In this document: positions 1 to 9,026 of the stretch, in pieces | Position numbering within the stretch: the first letter of the stretch is position 1 | Layout: each line of letters opens with the position of its first letter | DNA from: Biomaibacter acetigenes | Lineage (GTDB): Bacteria > Bacillota > Thermosediminibacteria > Thermosediminibacterales > Tepidanaerobacteraceae | Assembly (NCBI RefSeq): GCF_003691585.1 | Contig: NZ_CP033169.1 | Location: 1,860,001-1,924,000 of the forward strand | Direction of reading: 5' to 3' | Length of the DNA: 64,000 nucleotides | Notes under the pieces: generated by a model | Told to the model about the DNA's origin: nothing | Databases searched by the model: none | What the model saw: the letters and a program-made list of their open reading frames with translations, nothing else | Translations under genes and position numbers: made by a program

Positions 1-508
1 CTGCCGGCCTTTTGTAACCCAAGGGCCAGAAGTTTCTATATATGGTCCAATCAACACCCATGACATTAGCTGTCCACAAAGCCAATTTATCAAGCCACGG
101 GTCATCGGCCACTGTTTCCGGCACCGTCACTGGCTGCAGGGCCATTACGGCAAACCGAAGGCCTCGTGTTATGGCATCCCAGTCCTCGTCTACAAAATCA
201 TCACCAGCAGTTCCGAGATAGTGGCATGTAAAAACTTCTCCGGCCTGAGTTGTAAGAAGCTGACCATCCAAAGCCCTGATTACTTTTTCGGCCAAAGTAT
301 CAACGTTGATAAACGTCGTTCTTGATACATAGGGCCATACTTCGATAATTCTCCTAAAGCCGGTCCATGGAGTTTCTTCCGTATCCATGCCCTGCCGGAT
401 GATCAAATATGGTTTTTGAGTCTTTGCCGTAGCTGCATGAGGTTCAAAGCATCCTTTTATTTCCGGTATTTGATTTATCAAATGCTGTCTTATGGCTTCA
501 CGCATCAT
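1..508 (-). CDS. phage tail-terminator-like protein, 3' end outside window
   Basis: Open on the minus strand from tandem ATG codons (505-508) and running off the left edge, so about 169 residues are visible and the stop is missing. It begins MMREAIRQHLINQIPEI. Its place directly after an HK97 gp10-like gene, with the stop and start overlapping as TAATG, fits the tail-completion/terminator (gp17-like or minor capsid) slot of siphovirus-like head-tail modules. The family call is from synteny and length; I recognise no catalytic motif. Confidence 0.6.
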   Translation of the reverse strand, partial: MMREAIRQHLINQIPEIKGCFEPHAATAKTQKPYLIIRQGMDTEETPWTGFRRIIEVWPYVSRTTFINVDTLAEKVIRALDGQLLTTQAGEVFTCHYLGTAGDDFVDEDWDAITRGLRFAVMALQPVTVPETVADDPWLDKLALWTANVMGVDWTIYRNFWPLGYKRPA

Positions 509-918
509 TATTCACTCCACAAATCAAGGACCGACTTTTTAATTCTGCCGATGTGAGTATCTATAGTTGGTCCTATTATCGCATAAGATTTTGTTCCAGG
601 ATGATGGACTAATTTTACTGGATGCTTTGCCCCCTGCCAGTATAGGGCCTTCTTTCTATTTGGTCTTATGATATGGGGTGGTGTGCCAGATTCCAGATAT
701 CCGCTATACTCCATACCATGCGAAAGATACAAGATAAACTTGTTACCATTTCTCTCTACATCAGAGTGTATACTCTGTCTTGCATGGCCAGTTCTATCTC
801 GCCAGGCGGCGTGCTCTTTTGCATAGCCTTCCATTGTTCCCGCCCATTCCTGCAGTAGTCCATACATCTCAGCTTTCTTTCGCTCAATAAACTCTATTGC
901 TCCATCGCCCAGTGCCAT
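508..918 (-). CDS. HK97 gp10-like head-tail protein
   Basis: 136 residues. It has the usual gp10 layout: an N-terminal helical region (IEFIERKKAEMYGLLQEW), a conserved TGHARQSI stretch, then a central YSGYLESGTPPHI segment typical of HK97 gp10 / putative tail-component proteins. In this family the product sits at the head-tail joint during assembly. It follows the head-closure gene by 1 bp, and its stop overlaps the next start, so the connector genes look translationally coupled. Confidence 0.8.
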   Translation of the reverse strand: MALGDGAIEFIERKKAEMYGLLQEWAGTMEGYAKEHAAWRDRTGHARQSIHSDVERNGNKFILYLSHGMEYSGYLESGTPPHIIRPNRKKALYWQGAKHPVKLVHHPGTKSYAIIGPTIDTHIGRIKKSVLDLWSE

Positions 919-919
919 T

Positions 920-1300
920 TCAGCTCACCTTCTCCAGGTCGGCTTGGTATCCTACCAATTGCCCCTGCACATACTGAGGATAAACCGCTTTAATGATGAA
1001 ATGCCCCACAGGTGTATCAAATTCATCCAGTACGTTAGGCCCCGCCTTTATATCGGCATTATAATCAGCCAATAAGCCCCAACCTTTATCAATTTGCTTC
1101 GTTCCTGCCAGTGTTGAAACATCAAGCGGTACTCTATTCCCTTCTGTAAAAATTCTTACCGCAAAGGGACCCTTTGTGCTTTTTACCTCATTAAAATAAC
1201 CACCCATATCGACCTTCTCGGTTCGCTGGATGGTTATTGTCACCGGATTCTGCTGAATTGCCCATGCAACATGCTGCCGCCGAAGGCTAATCAAATCCAT
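920..1300 (-). CDS. phage head-closure / stopper-like protein
   Basis: 126 residues. The beginning (MDLISLRRQHVAWAIQQNP) and the beta-rich body with VGHFIIKAVYPQ resemble the head-tail adaptor (stopper) proteins that follow the gp6-like adaptor in tailed phages. It lies between the adaptor (1302-1655) and the gp10-like gene with 1-bp gaps. Assignment is mainly synteny, so the exact ring position is uncertain. Confidence 0.6.
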   Translation of the reverse strand: MDLISLRRQHVAWAIQQNPVTITIQRTEKVDMGGYFNEVKSTKGPFAVRIFTEGNRVPLDVSTLAGTKQIDKGWGLLADYNADIKAGPNVLDEFDTPVGHFIIKAVYPQYVQGQLVGYQADLEKVS

Positions 1301-1301
1301 A

Positions 1302-1655
1302 TCACAGCACCTCCGGCGGTGTAATCCTCAATATCATGCTCCCCATACCGCTGGCAGCCATACGGCTATAGGTTTCGGCCATCTTAAGAGCTGCATTTAT
1401 AGCCGTCGTCAAATTAACAACTTTATATGTTTCTTCTCCAACTGAATACTGTTCAATCTGCCCTAGCTCCTGTTGAAGCATTCCGGCTTTCATTGTCCAA
1501 CCGGCAGTTGCAGCAGAATAAATATTTACAGCTTCTATAAGCAGTGTATCAAGGTCTGCATTCAGGAACCTCGTGTCTGTTTCACTTCCGCCTTGTGGTA
1601 TTACCTCGTTTAGGAGTTTCCTTAGCCTTGTTCTTAGTTCCGGCGTCGGCGTCAT
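1302..1655 (-). CDS. phage head-tail connector (gp6-like adaptor)
   Basis: 117 residues, mostly helical, of the size and order of gp6/gp15-type adaptors that dock on the portal. The N-terminus (MTPTPELRTRLRKLLNEVIP) and the LDTLLIEAVNIYSAA helix fit that fold. Its first 74 bp overlap the 3' end of the upstream Cys-rich small gene in a different frame. No enzymatic motif. Confidence 0.6.
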   Translation of the reverse strand: MTPTPELRTRLRKLLNEVIPQGGSETDTRFLNADLDTLLIEAVNIYSAATAGWTMKAGMLQQELGQIEQYSVGEETYKVVNLTTAINAALKMAETYSRMAASGMGSMILRITPPEVL

Positions 1656-1818
1656 TGTTTATCACCGCCTTGAATTTAGGGCAATTATTATCAAGCTCTA
1701 TAGATTCAGCAGTCCATTTCCTTGCTTGAAGGTCTTGATGGCATTTCATTGCTGGCAGCATAGAAAGGTCAGCGCCCGGCACCCACGGATACCGGGCGCA
1801 ATCTTTACATTTTGCCAT
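1582..1818 (-). CDS. small Cys-rich phage protein
   Basis: 78 residues starting MAKCKDCARYPWVPG. A CxxC pair near the N-terminus and two further Cys (about residues 26 and 46) suggest one metal site. The tail is Lys/Arg/Thr rich. It sits between the major capsid gene (1833-2876) and the connector genes and overlaps the adaptor gene by 74 bp. Function unknown; zinc binding is inferred only from Cys spacing. Confidence 0.6.
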   Translation of the reverse strand: MAKCKDCARYPWVPGADLSMLPAMKCHQDLQARKWTAESIELDNNCPKFKAVINNDADAGTKNKAKETPKRGNTTRRK

Positions 1819-1832
1819 TCATATCACCCGCT

Positions 1833-2876
1833 TTAACTGGGCAGAGTTAATTCTTCCACAGAATTTGCGGGAGAAGCCACCACGCCCCGCCTTGCCCTGC
1901 CTACTATGGCATCCTCAACAAGCCTGGTTATATCCGCGCCACCGGCATCTATACGCAGGTCATGCTTCACTAGTTCACGGAAGTATTTCTGCGGCTCGAT
2001 GAGATATGCCTTACCGGAATCTACTCCGGGATATTCATATGACTTTTCACCAACAACTGTGCTCCATCCATCGTAGAATATGAGAGTGTCAATCTGGCTG
2101 ATAGCGGGATACACGGTTCCGCCAATCTGCATCCTCTGCAAGCATTCTTCTATATCCCACCGTCGGGAGCTGTGAGCAAAAAGTACCGTAGGCCGTCTGG
2201 GAGCACCAGTATCGGTGTTTTTATCCTGACTTGCATGTATCAGCCCGGCCTTAATTGTATTGCGGAGTTTCTCCAGCAAAGTCGCACCAGTAGTATCAGC
2301 TGCGGTTTTATTTTTAGCCGGATAGTTATAGCTCAATATAGGATATAAATGAATGTGGTTCAGCAATGCATTATAGGCTTCACCCATGGCCCTGTTGGCC
2401 TCGGTTATCTGCCATGTTTTATCATATTCAATCATATCCTCTGTCCACTGCAGCCCAGCAGCGTAGGTTATGATAGGTACTGTGTCTTTTAGGCCTACTT
2501 TTCTGGAGCCAAATTTGACTTCCTCAAGCTCCATATGTTCCAGGAATACCACCTGGGCATATGTGAAGGGTGCTATGTCAACATACTCTGAAAAATTTGG
2601 ATCCTCCATTCTGCGGTATATAGGCCCATATAGCAGTGGCACCGCCTCGCGGCCAAGTTCAAGGTCAATGACGGTCTTCTGAACTATGCTGTCAAGCCCA
2701 GCTGGTGTGGTGAGCATTTCGCCAACGGGTTTGGAAAACTCCAGTACCTCCATTTCCCCGTTGACCATCTTTTTGGTTACAGTCTTCATTTCGCCATTGA
2801 TGAAATATGGGACCTTTTCTTCGATGGTCTTCTTGCGTCTTTCTTCTTTTAACGTTTCAATGCTAATTATCTTCAT
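1833..2876 (-). CDS. major capsid protein (HK97-fold, phage)
   Basis: 347 residues with no obvious protease-cleaved delta domain, in the canonical position after the decoration protein. Family-like stretches are the YVDIAPFTYAQVVFLEH region (about residues 103-119) and the C-terminal DIARLVEDAIVGRARRGVV-type end. The 5' end is odd: three GEM tripeptides fall in the first 55 residues (see findings). Start at 2876 has an AGGTGGAATGA ribosome site upstream. It would form the prohead shell together with the XkdF-like protease. Confidence 0.8.
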   Translation of the reverse strand: MKIISIETLKEERRKKTIEEKVPYFINGEMKTVTKKMVNGEMEVLEFSKPVGEMLTTPAGLDSIVQKTVIDLELGREAVPLLYGPIYRRMEDPNFSEYVDIAPFTYAQVVFLEHMELEEVKFGSRKVGLKDTVPIITYAAGLQWTEDMIEYDKTWQITEANRAMGEAYNALLNHIHLYPILSYNYPAKNKTAADTTGATLLEKLRNTIKAGLIHASQDKNTDTGAPRRPTVLFAHSSRRWDIEECLQRMQIGGTVYPAISQIDTLIFYDGWSTVVGEKSYEYPGVDSGKAYLIEPQKYFRELVKHDLRIDAGGADITRLVEDAIVGRARRGVVASPANSVEELTLPS

Positions 2877-2890
2877 TCATTCCACCTCCA

Positions 2891-3274
2891 TTAAGCATGT
2901 GCCTGGACCTGCGGTCCAAGTATAAACCAGATTACATTGTTAGCATCTTTGGCAACTGTAACTCTGCCCACAGGTCTATTCTGTGGATTGCCGCTGGCGT
3001 CAGGATTAGCCTGCGTAGTAAGTAGCTTTGTCGTTGCATTCCAGTAAACTTTATCGCCCTTATTAAATGCATCGGTGGTTGTAATCTGTGATGTTTCATA
3101 TTCGGCCTGCTCTATATTGAGCACTACCTGTGCAGTCTGGCCTATTGCTGTGGTTACCGATTGGACTGCCAAGCCAAAGAAGCCATCCAGTTCATAGAAT
3201 TTACCCTGCTCTATCGTGGTATTTTCGGGCACCATAACTTTAACGGAAAGCCCATCACTTATTTTTCTTCCCAT
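2891..3274 (-). CDS. capsid decoration protein (DUF2190-like)
   Basis: 127 residues beginning MGRKISDGLSVKVMVPEN. The beta-strand pattern, the KFYELDGFFGLA segment, the FNKGDKVYWNATTK turn and the VGRVTVAKD end match small DUF2190/lambda D-like capsid-stabilising proteins. It is upstream of the major capsid gene on the same strand. Start preceded by a good GGAGG sequence (GAGGAGGTAATGAATC). Confidence 0.75.
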   Translation of the reverse strand: MGRKISDGLSVKVMVPENTTIEQGKFYELDGFFGLAVQSVTTAIGQTAQVVLNIEQAEYETSQITTTDAFNKGDKVYWNATTKLLTTQANPDASGNPQNRPVGRVTVAKDANNVIWFILGPQVQAHA

Positions 3275-3288
3275 GATTCATTACCTCC

Positions 3289-3474
3289 TCAATGCAAAAT
3301 TTTAACCGCTATATTAGCAGTTATTGGATGTTGGGATATTATTTGATGTCCTGACTTCTGCGGTGGCCTATTTGAGATTATCCCTTGATGAGACACTGCT
3401 TTTGGAGCAAAGGTCCCATTGCTTTTCTGGCTCACAAAAGTTTGTGACTGAGGATTGAACCTTACTATGCTCAT
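3289..3474 (-). CDS. small phage protein between protease and decoration genes
   Basis: 61 residues, starting MSIVRFNPQSQTFVSQK. Its ATG overlaps the TGA of the protease/scaffold gene (ATGA), and AAGGTGG lies just upstream, so it is probably translated by coupling. It is rich in Gln, Ser and His with no recognised domain. I treat it as real because of the overlap and the lack of any other gene in this gap. Confidence 0.5.
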   Translation of the reverse strand: MSIVRFNPQSQTFVSQKSNGTFAPKAVSHQGIISNRPPQKSGHQIISQHPITANIAVKILH

Positions 3475-4922
3475 ATGGCCACCTTCTTGGTCCTAAGTAA
3501 GCCATTGGGTTTTGGTTCACCATTGCCAGCACCTGCACCTGCTGGTTTATCAATGTACAGCTTGCTGAATGCATCTTTCAAGGTCTCATCTTTGAGTAAT
3601 GCGTCTATTTCTCCAGCTATTTGTTCCTTCGTTGCATTATCCGCTACATGAAGCATTTTCTTAATCAAGCCTTGCGCCATTTCGCCAGCAATCTTATCCT
3701 TGATGACTTCATCGATGAGTTTTTCGTGTTCTGCCTTCGTCTTCTCATCCAGAGCTTTTTTGGCTTCTCCAGCTACCTTAATTATGTCCATCTCGCCGGA
3801 TACTCCCAAAGCCTCTTTAACTTTGCCCAGGGTTTCTTTTGCCTCCAAGGCCTCTTTAATTTCTTTCATTTCTCCGGCTAATTCCTGGGTTGTAAAGCCC
3901 ATTTCACCTACTACTTGATTCAAAGTCACATCTTTATTCGTCAGCATCTGTTTAAGCTGTGCGATTAACTCTCTCCAATTCATTTTTACACCTCCATTAT
4001 TGTTTATAATTTCATCCATCTCGCCTATAGCCACCACTGCTGTAGGCATTCCTGCCCTACCTAGCGGTGTCCAGTCAATGCTTAGTGGCTGATAATCAAC
4101 CACCTGAGTTTCCCCTGCTACCTGTTGAAGTTTTGGAAGGCCGAAAATACTCACAGTGCGGACTACATTGGATTTTATCCATCGCTTTAGGTCTGCCGCC
4201 GCCTTATCAACCACACCTCTGAAATATGCTTTGTTCGTAAAAGGGTCCCATTTAGCACCTACCCAATGCGTTACTGGTGTCGGGAATTGATGATCCACAT
4301 CTTCTGGCTTTTGATGCCCTAAAAATCCAGGAAGACCTTGAGACATGACCTCGCCTACAATAGCCTGGAGTGCTTCTGGGCGGTAGTTCCATCCTCTTTT
4401 GCTCTTACCTGCAGGAATTTCGACTACAATCTCAAGAGGCTCTGTGTCTCCAGCTTTGAGAGTATCAAGATTAGCCCATGGTGCCAGTGGTATATCTTCA
4501 ACTTTAATTTCACCACATATCATGGCCTGCACTGCTACCATTTCACCGGCAAGACTTTCAGGCACCGGCATTTCCAACTCCCTGTAGTGACGGAGCAGGT
4601 GACGCCTGACCTGAGCTTTTTGCTCTGGAGTGAGGTTTGGCTCGCTTCTGGCACCCGACAATGCTGCAGCTGCAGCTATAAGGCCAGAACGGTTTAGGAC
4701 AATTGTTCCGTCTTCTCTTATTTCGTGGTGAGGTCCCCAGCAATCGGCTTGGGTAAGGTCTTTGTTCACTTCTGCTTTAATTACAGCATAGACTTCTTTT
4801 ACAGCCTCTGTTATCCCTTCGGCTCCTTCGGCTATCCCCTGTTTTAGAATTTGCCATATCCGGCCTTTATCTACATCTCCCCAGGATGCATTTGAGACAG
4901 ACTTTGATATTGTAAACTTCAC
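3471..4922 (-). CDS. phage prohead protease / scaffold (XkdF-like)
   Basis: 483 residues. The N-terminal third (MKFTISKSVSNASWGDVD, then a GPHHEI segment and RRHLLRHYREL) and the middle region around residues 170-300 resemble XkdF-type putative serine proteases. The last ~170 residues are a charged helical domain of scaffold character. So it probably both supports and matures the prohead. Unusual feature: about a dozen GE dipeptides, six as GEM, far more than expected. Start codon follows AAGGAGGTG. Confidence 0.65.
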   Translation of the reverse strand: MKFTISKSVSNASWGDVDKGRIWQILKQGIAEGAEGITEAVKEVYAVIKAEVNKDLTQADCWGPHHEIREDGTIVLNRSGLIAAAAALSGARSEPNLTPEQKAQVRRHLLRHYRELEMPVPESLAGEMVAVQAMICGEIKVEDIPLAPWANLDTLKAGDTEPLEIVVEIPAGKSKRGWNYRPEALQAIVGEVMSQGLPGFLGHQKPEDVDHQFPTPVTHWVGAKWDPFTNKAYFRGVVDKAAADLKRWIKSNVVRTVSIFGLPKLQQVAGETQVVDYQPLSIDWTPLGRAGMPTAVVAIGEMDEIINNNGGVKMNWRELIAQLKQMLTNKDVTLNQVVGEMGFTTQELAGEMKEIKEALEAKETLGKVKEALGVSGEMDIIKVAGEAKKALDEKTKAEHEKLIDEVIKDKIAGEMAQGLIKKMLHVADNATKEQIAGEIDALLKDETLKDAFSKLYIDKPAGAGAGNGEPKPNGLLRTKKVAI

Positions 4923-4962
4923 TTTTTCACCTCCTTATCAGGGTAAAATAATAGCACCTTGG

Positions 4963-5121
4963 CTATTTGCCTTGGTGCTTATAATTTTCTTTTGGCTTTT
5001 TATCTTTCTCTTTGTTGCCATCAATCACCTGAAACATATCATGGGCTACCTGTCGTCTTAGTTCTTTTAAGTCCTCTTTTGTTGGCTCTGCCGGAAAACT
5101 TATTTCAATCCCGAATGGCAT
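4963..5121 (-). CDS. 52-residue phage protein
   Basis: Short reading frame MPFGIEISFPAEPTKEDLK... ending at TAG (4963). An AAGGAGG ribosome site sits 6 bases before the ATG, and the gene fills the gap between the MuF-like gene and the protease gene on the same strand. Acidic helix in the middle, Lys-rich tail. No recognised domain. Confidence 0.55.
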   Translation of the reverse strand: MPFGIEISFPAEPTKEDLKELRRQVAHDMFQVIDGNKEKDKKPKENYKHQGK

Positions 5122-5135
5122 ATGGTGCCTCCTTG

Positions 5136-6137
5136 TCAGATTTTTTTGTATATATCATTATACCACTTTTCAAGTTCAGGATCACTACTTGGATCTGATC
5201 TCCACTTCTTTAATCGTTTGACAAACTGTTCAGGCTCCTCATGCACCGGCACCAATATGCAAAGGCAATTCGGATGTCCAGGATACGGCGGTTCGTTCCC
5301 GGGAGCATATACTCCTTTGCCAAGGCCTTCATCATGTGCTGCAAGGTCATCACAAATATCAGTTATGGGGTGGCTCTTCGATAGTATCCACTTCATTCCT
5401 TTGTAGCTCGGCGACATCCGGGCCGCCGCTATTGTTCCTTCACCGAAGGCTGCCGTTGTTTCTGTGCGGGCAAGCCGCAAAGCTTCATAACTGATATCTC
5501 CTGGAATTCTGCCGCCCATTCTTTCCATCATTTTGGGATACTCACTGGCTAAAGTTTTTTTTCCTTGTTTTACGTATCTTTCCAGCATTCTGGCTGTTTT
5601 CACTGCATCCTGACCTATGGCTACAGATTCCTGAATAATGTCCCGAATGGTTCCACGCAGGTTTTCTCCCTGCTCCCAAATTCTGTCCGATAGGAACAGC
5701 CCTTTTTTAGTTCTGGCCCAGCATGCTTCTACTGCCTGGCGGTTTACTCCTGCGAGCATTGCATTCATATGCCCGGTACTAATTCCGGCTTCCTCGAATA
5801 AAGAAGATAGAATGCTTTTGGTATATCCCACCCCCGCTTCGACGGCGGTTTGTATATACTCATCCATCTGGTTTTTAAACTGGCCGGCAAGTTTCTCAGC
5901 TTCCTGCCGCAAAAGTTTCTCCATTGCTTCAAGATGTCTTTTCCTCAGCATGGCACCCGGCGTGGAAGCGGCCATCTCCCGCAATTCTTCCGCAATTCTA
6001 TCTGCTGCTCTGATATATAGGCTTCGTATCTCCGGGTCCTGTCTTAACCGCAGGTCGATATATAGTTTTCGAGCTTCCAGGGCCCACCGCCAGTAATCAC
6101 CGGCGGTACTTTTCAGCTCATCTATTTCCCGGCTCAT
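5136..6137 (-). CDS. phage head morphogenesis protein (MuF / SPP1 gp7-like)
   Basis: 333 residues. The C-terminal half holds the MuF signature: RLARTETTAAFGEG (about residues 225-240), then HPITDICDDLAAHDEG, the GVYAPGNEPPYPGHPNC stretch and C-L-C. Proteins of this family enter the prohead with the portal and affect DNA packaging or ejection. The start overlaps the portal stop (ATGA), as in SPP1-like gene order. Confidence 0.85.
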   Translation of the reverse strand: MSREIDELKSTAGDYWRWALEARKLYIDLRLRQDPEIRSLYIRAADRIAEELREMAASTPGAMLRKRHLEAMEKLLRQEAEKLAGQFKNQMDEYIQTAVEAGVGYTKSILSSLFEEAGISTGHMNAMLAGVNRQAVEACWARTKKGLFLSDRIWEQGENLRGTIRDIIQESVAIGQDAVKTARMLERYVKQGKKTLASEYPKMMERMGGRIPGDISYEALRLARTETTAAFGEGTIAAARMSPSYKGMKWILSKSHPITDICDDLAAHDEGLGKGVYAPGNEPPYPGHPNCLCILVPVHEEPEQFVKRLKKWRSDPSSDPELEKWYNDIYKKI

Positions 6138-7645
6138 GCATTACCACCCAGCAATTTGTCTATTTCTTCTTTCTGGCTTGTCAGGAATTGCCCATCTTCC
6201 AATCGCATCATCATAAGCCTGGTCTTCATGATCCGTTCCCTTTCACCGGGGATTTCGGGGTCATCACTGATATAATCGTTCATAGTCTCGATATACTGAC
6301 TCAGGAATTGCGCTGCGGCATCAAGGCTTATGAATCCACCCTGCAAAGCAGTGTTTAAAGCCTGGGTTACTAACTGAAGTTCCTGGGCCACATCTTTTCC
6401 GTCTCTCGGGTCTATGTCGTCCCATTCAAGGGTTGTGGCATATGTTGAGAACCTTTTGTTTTCCGCTTGGGCCGTCATTGCCAGTACGATTCGAGCCAAT
6501 CTCTGCCATGCTTCGGTAAAGTGTTCCCTTTTTCTCGCTATTCTGCGGACCAGTATAGGCATCTGTTCCTTGACACTTGATAAACTACTTGGTGTATGGA
6601 CGCCAAAAGCGAATTCAGGAGTTTCTGATGTGTCTACAATGCAATAAAAAAGGAGCTGCAATAAATCCTTTGCATCTCCTATAGCTGAATTGACTTCAAT
6701 AAATCCAGCGTCTTCTTCATCCTGGAATATTAAAAGCTCATGACCATCTAAATTAATTGTTCCACCCTTTGCCGCAAATTCCGCCGGATCTGTTATACCA
6801 AAGTTGTTTGCTAAAAATCGTGCAACTTCTTTAAGTTTAAGTTTCAACCGTGGTGTTGAATGCATCTTAGATCCCTGTATGGCATGAAGCATAACATCAT
6901 GATAGGCTTTCAAAAATGGCTCTATCGGTTCAAGGTCCGATTGACCGAATTCTTTCGTTTCGTCTCCTTCATTCTTGAAATGCACTATAGGAATAAATCC
7001 CCATGGGTTCCTTTCTTCCCCCGGCTGTATATCCGGCGGTGTATCACCATCTATTTGTATCATGCGATGGTCTCCGCTAATGCGTTGAGTAACAACGCAT
7101 CGTCTTGTGTTATTACTTTCATCAAGCCAGATATGTTCGGATTTAAGAACATACTCTTGAACCGACCCGGTAATTGGGTTTCTGATGATTTGCACCACCT
7201 GTTCTGGTGGAATGATGTTATATACCAGCCTGGCCTTTGTCTCAGGATACAGCGCTGCATCTTCCGTCTCTTCCCGGGTTATCCAGACAAAACAGTCCCC
7301 GTCTCGCATAGCATTACGGTGAGTCTGCTGCATCCGGCTTACATTTGCACCGAAAAAGTCGTCCAGCACGGCCTGAGCATCCGGATCTTCGCTTCGAAAG
7401 TGCGGCACACCCATAAAGCCCACAGTCGTATTGATAACGGGCTTTGCAAACCCGGCACCGAGCTTATATGCATCATCTATGTTCTCATAAATGGCCCGAG
7501 CTTTCGGATAATCCACACGGCTGGAATTAAGTCGATACGGCGTGGCATAAGTGCCGGTATATAATCTCCATCCGGTAAAGCTGAATATGTCTCTTAACTT
7601 TGATATTTCGCCTACAGCCCATGTAAGCCATTTTGGTTTAGCCAT
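6134..7645 (-). CDS. phage portal protein (SPP1 gp6-like)
   Basis: 503 residues, the usual portal length. Recognisable parts are the NTTVGFMGVPHF region, the EEDAGFIEVNSAIGDAKDLL stretch, and the SSVKEQMPILVRRIARKREHF helix near residue 350-375 that is typical of SPP1/HK97-type portals. It forms the dodecameric ring through which terminase pumps DNA. It overlaps terL by 8 bp and the MuF-like gene by 4 bp. Confidence 0.85.
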   Translation of the reverse strand: MAKPKWLTWAVGEISKLRDIFSFTGWRLYTGTYATPYRLNSSRVDYPKARAIYENIDDAYKLGAGFAKPVINTTVGFMGVPHFRSEDPDAQAVLDDFFGANVSRMQQTHRNAMRDGDCFVWITREETEDAALYPETKARLVYNIIPPEQVVQIIRNPITGSVQEYVLKSEHIWLDESNNTRRCVVTQRISGDHRMIQIDGDTPPDIQPGEERNPWGFIPIVHFKNEGDETKEFGQSDLEPIEPFLKAYHDVMLHAIQGSKMHSTPRLKLKLKEVARFLANNFGITDPAEFAAKGGTINLDGHELLIFQDEEDAGFIEVNSAIGDAKDLLQLLFYCIVDTSETPEFAFGVHTPSSLSSVKEQMPILVRRIARKREHFTEAWQRLARIVLAMTAQAENKRFSTYATTLEWDDIDPRDGKDVAQELQLVTQALNTALQGGFISLDAAAQFLSQYIETMNDYISDDPEIPGERERIMKTRLMMMRLEDGQFLTSQKEEIDKLLGGNA

Positions 7646-9026
7646 ATATCTTCACACCTTTTAAAATATTTATAGCTGTCGGATCATAATTGCCTGTGGT
7701 TGGTTTAGCAAAAGCAAGAACCACTGCATCGGCCCTGTCCGGTGACATCAATCCCCGTTTCTTCATTTCTTCCTTAGTCTCCAATGCAATCTTACCTTTG
7801 CTGGTAATTCGATATTTTCTTGTGGTTAATTGACCCACGAGATCATCGTCGTTAATCAATTCTATCTGCTCTTCCTGTAATAAATCTCTCAAATGTGCCC
7901 ATGCTTCAGTACCCCAATTCTCGTAATGATCCTGATCCTCCGGTGTTCCTCCGTTATGACAATCAACTATATCTATATAAAGCTTTTCTTCTCTAACAAT
8001 TTCCCGTAGCCGGTCTGTAACACCACCGCCTACACCATCATCATCAATTTTTACGATGCATTTTGGTTTTCCATACTCTCTCATAAGGTCCTTTGCCAGT
8101 GCTATTACATGGCCTGCCGTGACCATTGTATCCTGTTTACTGTATGCTTTGAGATATACCAACTTCAACCCTACTCTTGCCGCTAATACTGTTTCATCAT
8201 CACCAAACCTTGCGACGTCCACGCCTATTTCTAAAACTCCGTCAGGTTCAGCTTCTCGCATTGTTGCCGCTTCAACAATATCCAGTGGTATGAACGTATC
8301 CGGTTCGGCCTTCGGAAATTCACCGAGGACACGCACTCGATATACATCGCTGTCCTCATGATATTTTCTTTTTAATCTTTCAGCATATTCCTGTGTAACT
8401 CTCGGGCTGTCCAGACATGAGACTTTCCGGGTCCAATACAGAGCACGGTCCTTGAAAAATGCATCGTGGAATACGCCGCTGTTTTTCGTCGGGTTTCCGC
8501 ACATAAGCAGCTTTGCATCCGATGTTGTAAGTGCACCTTCTATAGTCTCAAATATGCTATCAGCCACACCAGAGGCCTCGTCTATAATAAAAAGCAGGTG
8601 TTCCTCATGGAACCCTGCCATATTCTCCGGTTTATTTGATGTCCTGGCCGTTGCAAACCAGCGCTCTGGATATTGTTTTTGAACAATCTTTGTTTTTTGC
8701 CATTCGAAATATGGTTTTAAAGCTGGTGCTCTTTCCAGCCATTTTGCCGCTTCTGCCCACAGTATGTCATGCAACTGCTCTCTGGTCGGCGCTGTGCAAG
8801 GTATTTTTGGAAAAGGCCTCGTGAATAAAAACCATAAAAGTGCCCAGGCTTCGAGGGCTGTTTTCCCTACACCATGGCCGGACCTCACTGCTACCCGTGG
8901 GTAGTCTGCAAGAGCCTGTAAGGTTTCAGCTTGCCAATCGTCAGGTTCAGCATGGAGTACATTTCTAACAAACAGTACCGGCCTTTTGATGTATTGGATC
9001 ATGCCTCGGACCAATTCATTTTTCAT
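7638..9026 (-). CDS. terminase large subunit
   Basis: 462 residues. ATPase motor: Walker A SGHGVGKT at residues 49-56, Walker B LLFIIDEASG near 150-159, and a coupling motif in LLMCGNPTKNSG. Nuclease domain: EIGVDVARFGDDETV with catalytic Asp residues (about 270-285), IVKIDDDGVGGGV, and a later SPDRADAVVLAF. It cuts and packages phage DNA with the small subunit, whose gene overlaps it by 11 bp. Confidence 0.92.
   Translation of the reverse strand: MKNELVRGMIQYIKRPVLFVRNVLHAEPDDWQAETLQALADYPRVAVRSGHGVGKTALEAWALLWFLFTRPFPKIPCTAPTREQLHDILWAEAAKWLERAPALKPYFEWQKTKIVQKQYPERWFATARTSNKPENMAGFHEEHLLFIIDEASGVADSIFETIEGALTTSDAKLLMCGNPTKNSGVFHDAFFKDRALYWTRKVSCLDSPRVTQEYAERLKRKYHEDSDVYRVRVLGEFPKAEPDTFIPLDIVEAATMREAEPDGVLEIGVDVARFGDDETVLAARVGLKLVYLKAYSKQDTMVTAGHVIALAKDLMREYGKPKCIVKIDDDGVGGGVTDRLREIVREEKLYIDIVDCHNGGTPEDQDHYENWGTEAWAHLRDLLQEEQIELINDDDLVGQLTTRKYRITSKGKIALETKEEMKKRGLMSPDRADAVVLAFAKPTTGNYDPTAINILKGVKIYG

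Noticed and set aside
6860-7564. Plus-strand 234-residue frame within the portal gene
   Set aside because: Antisense to a well supported portal gene and without coding signature.
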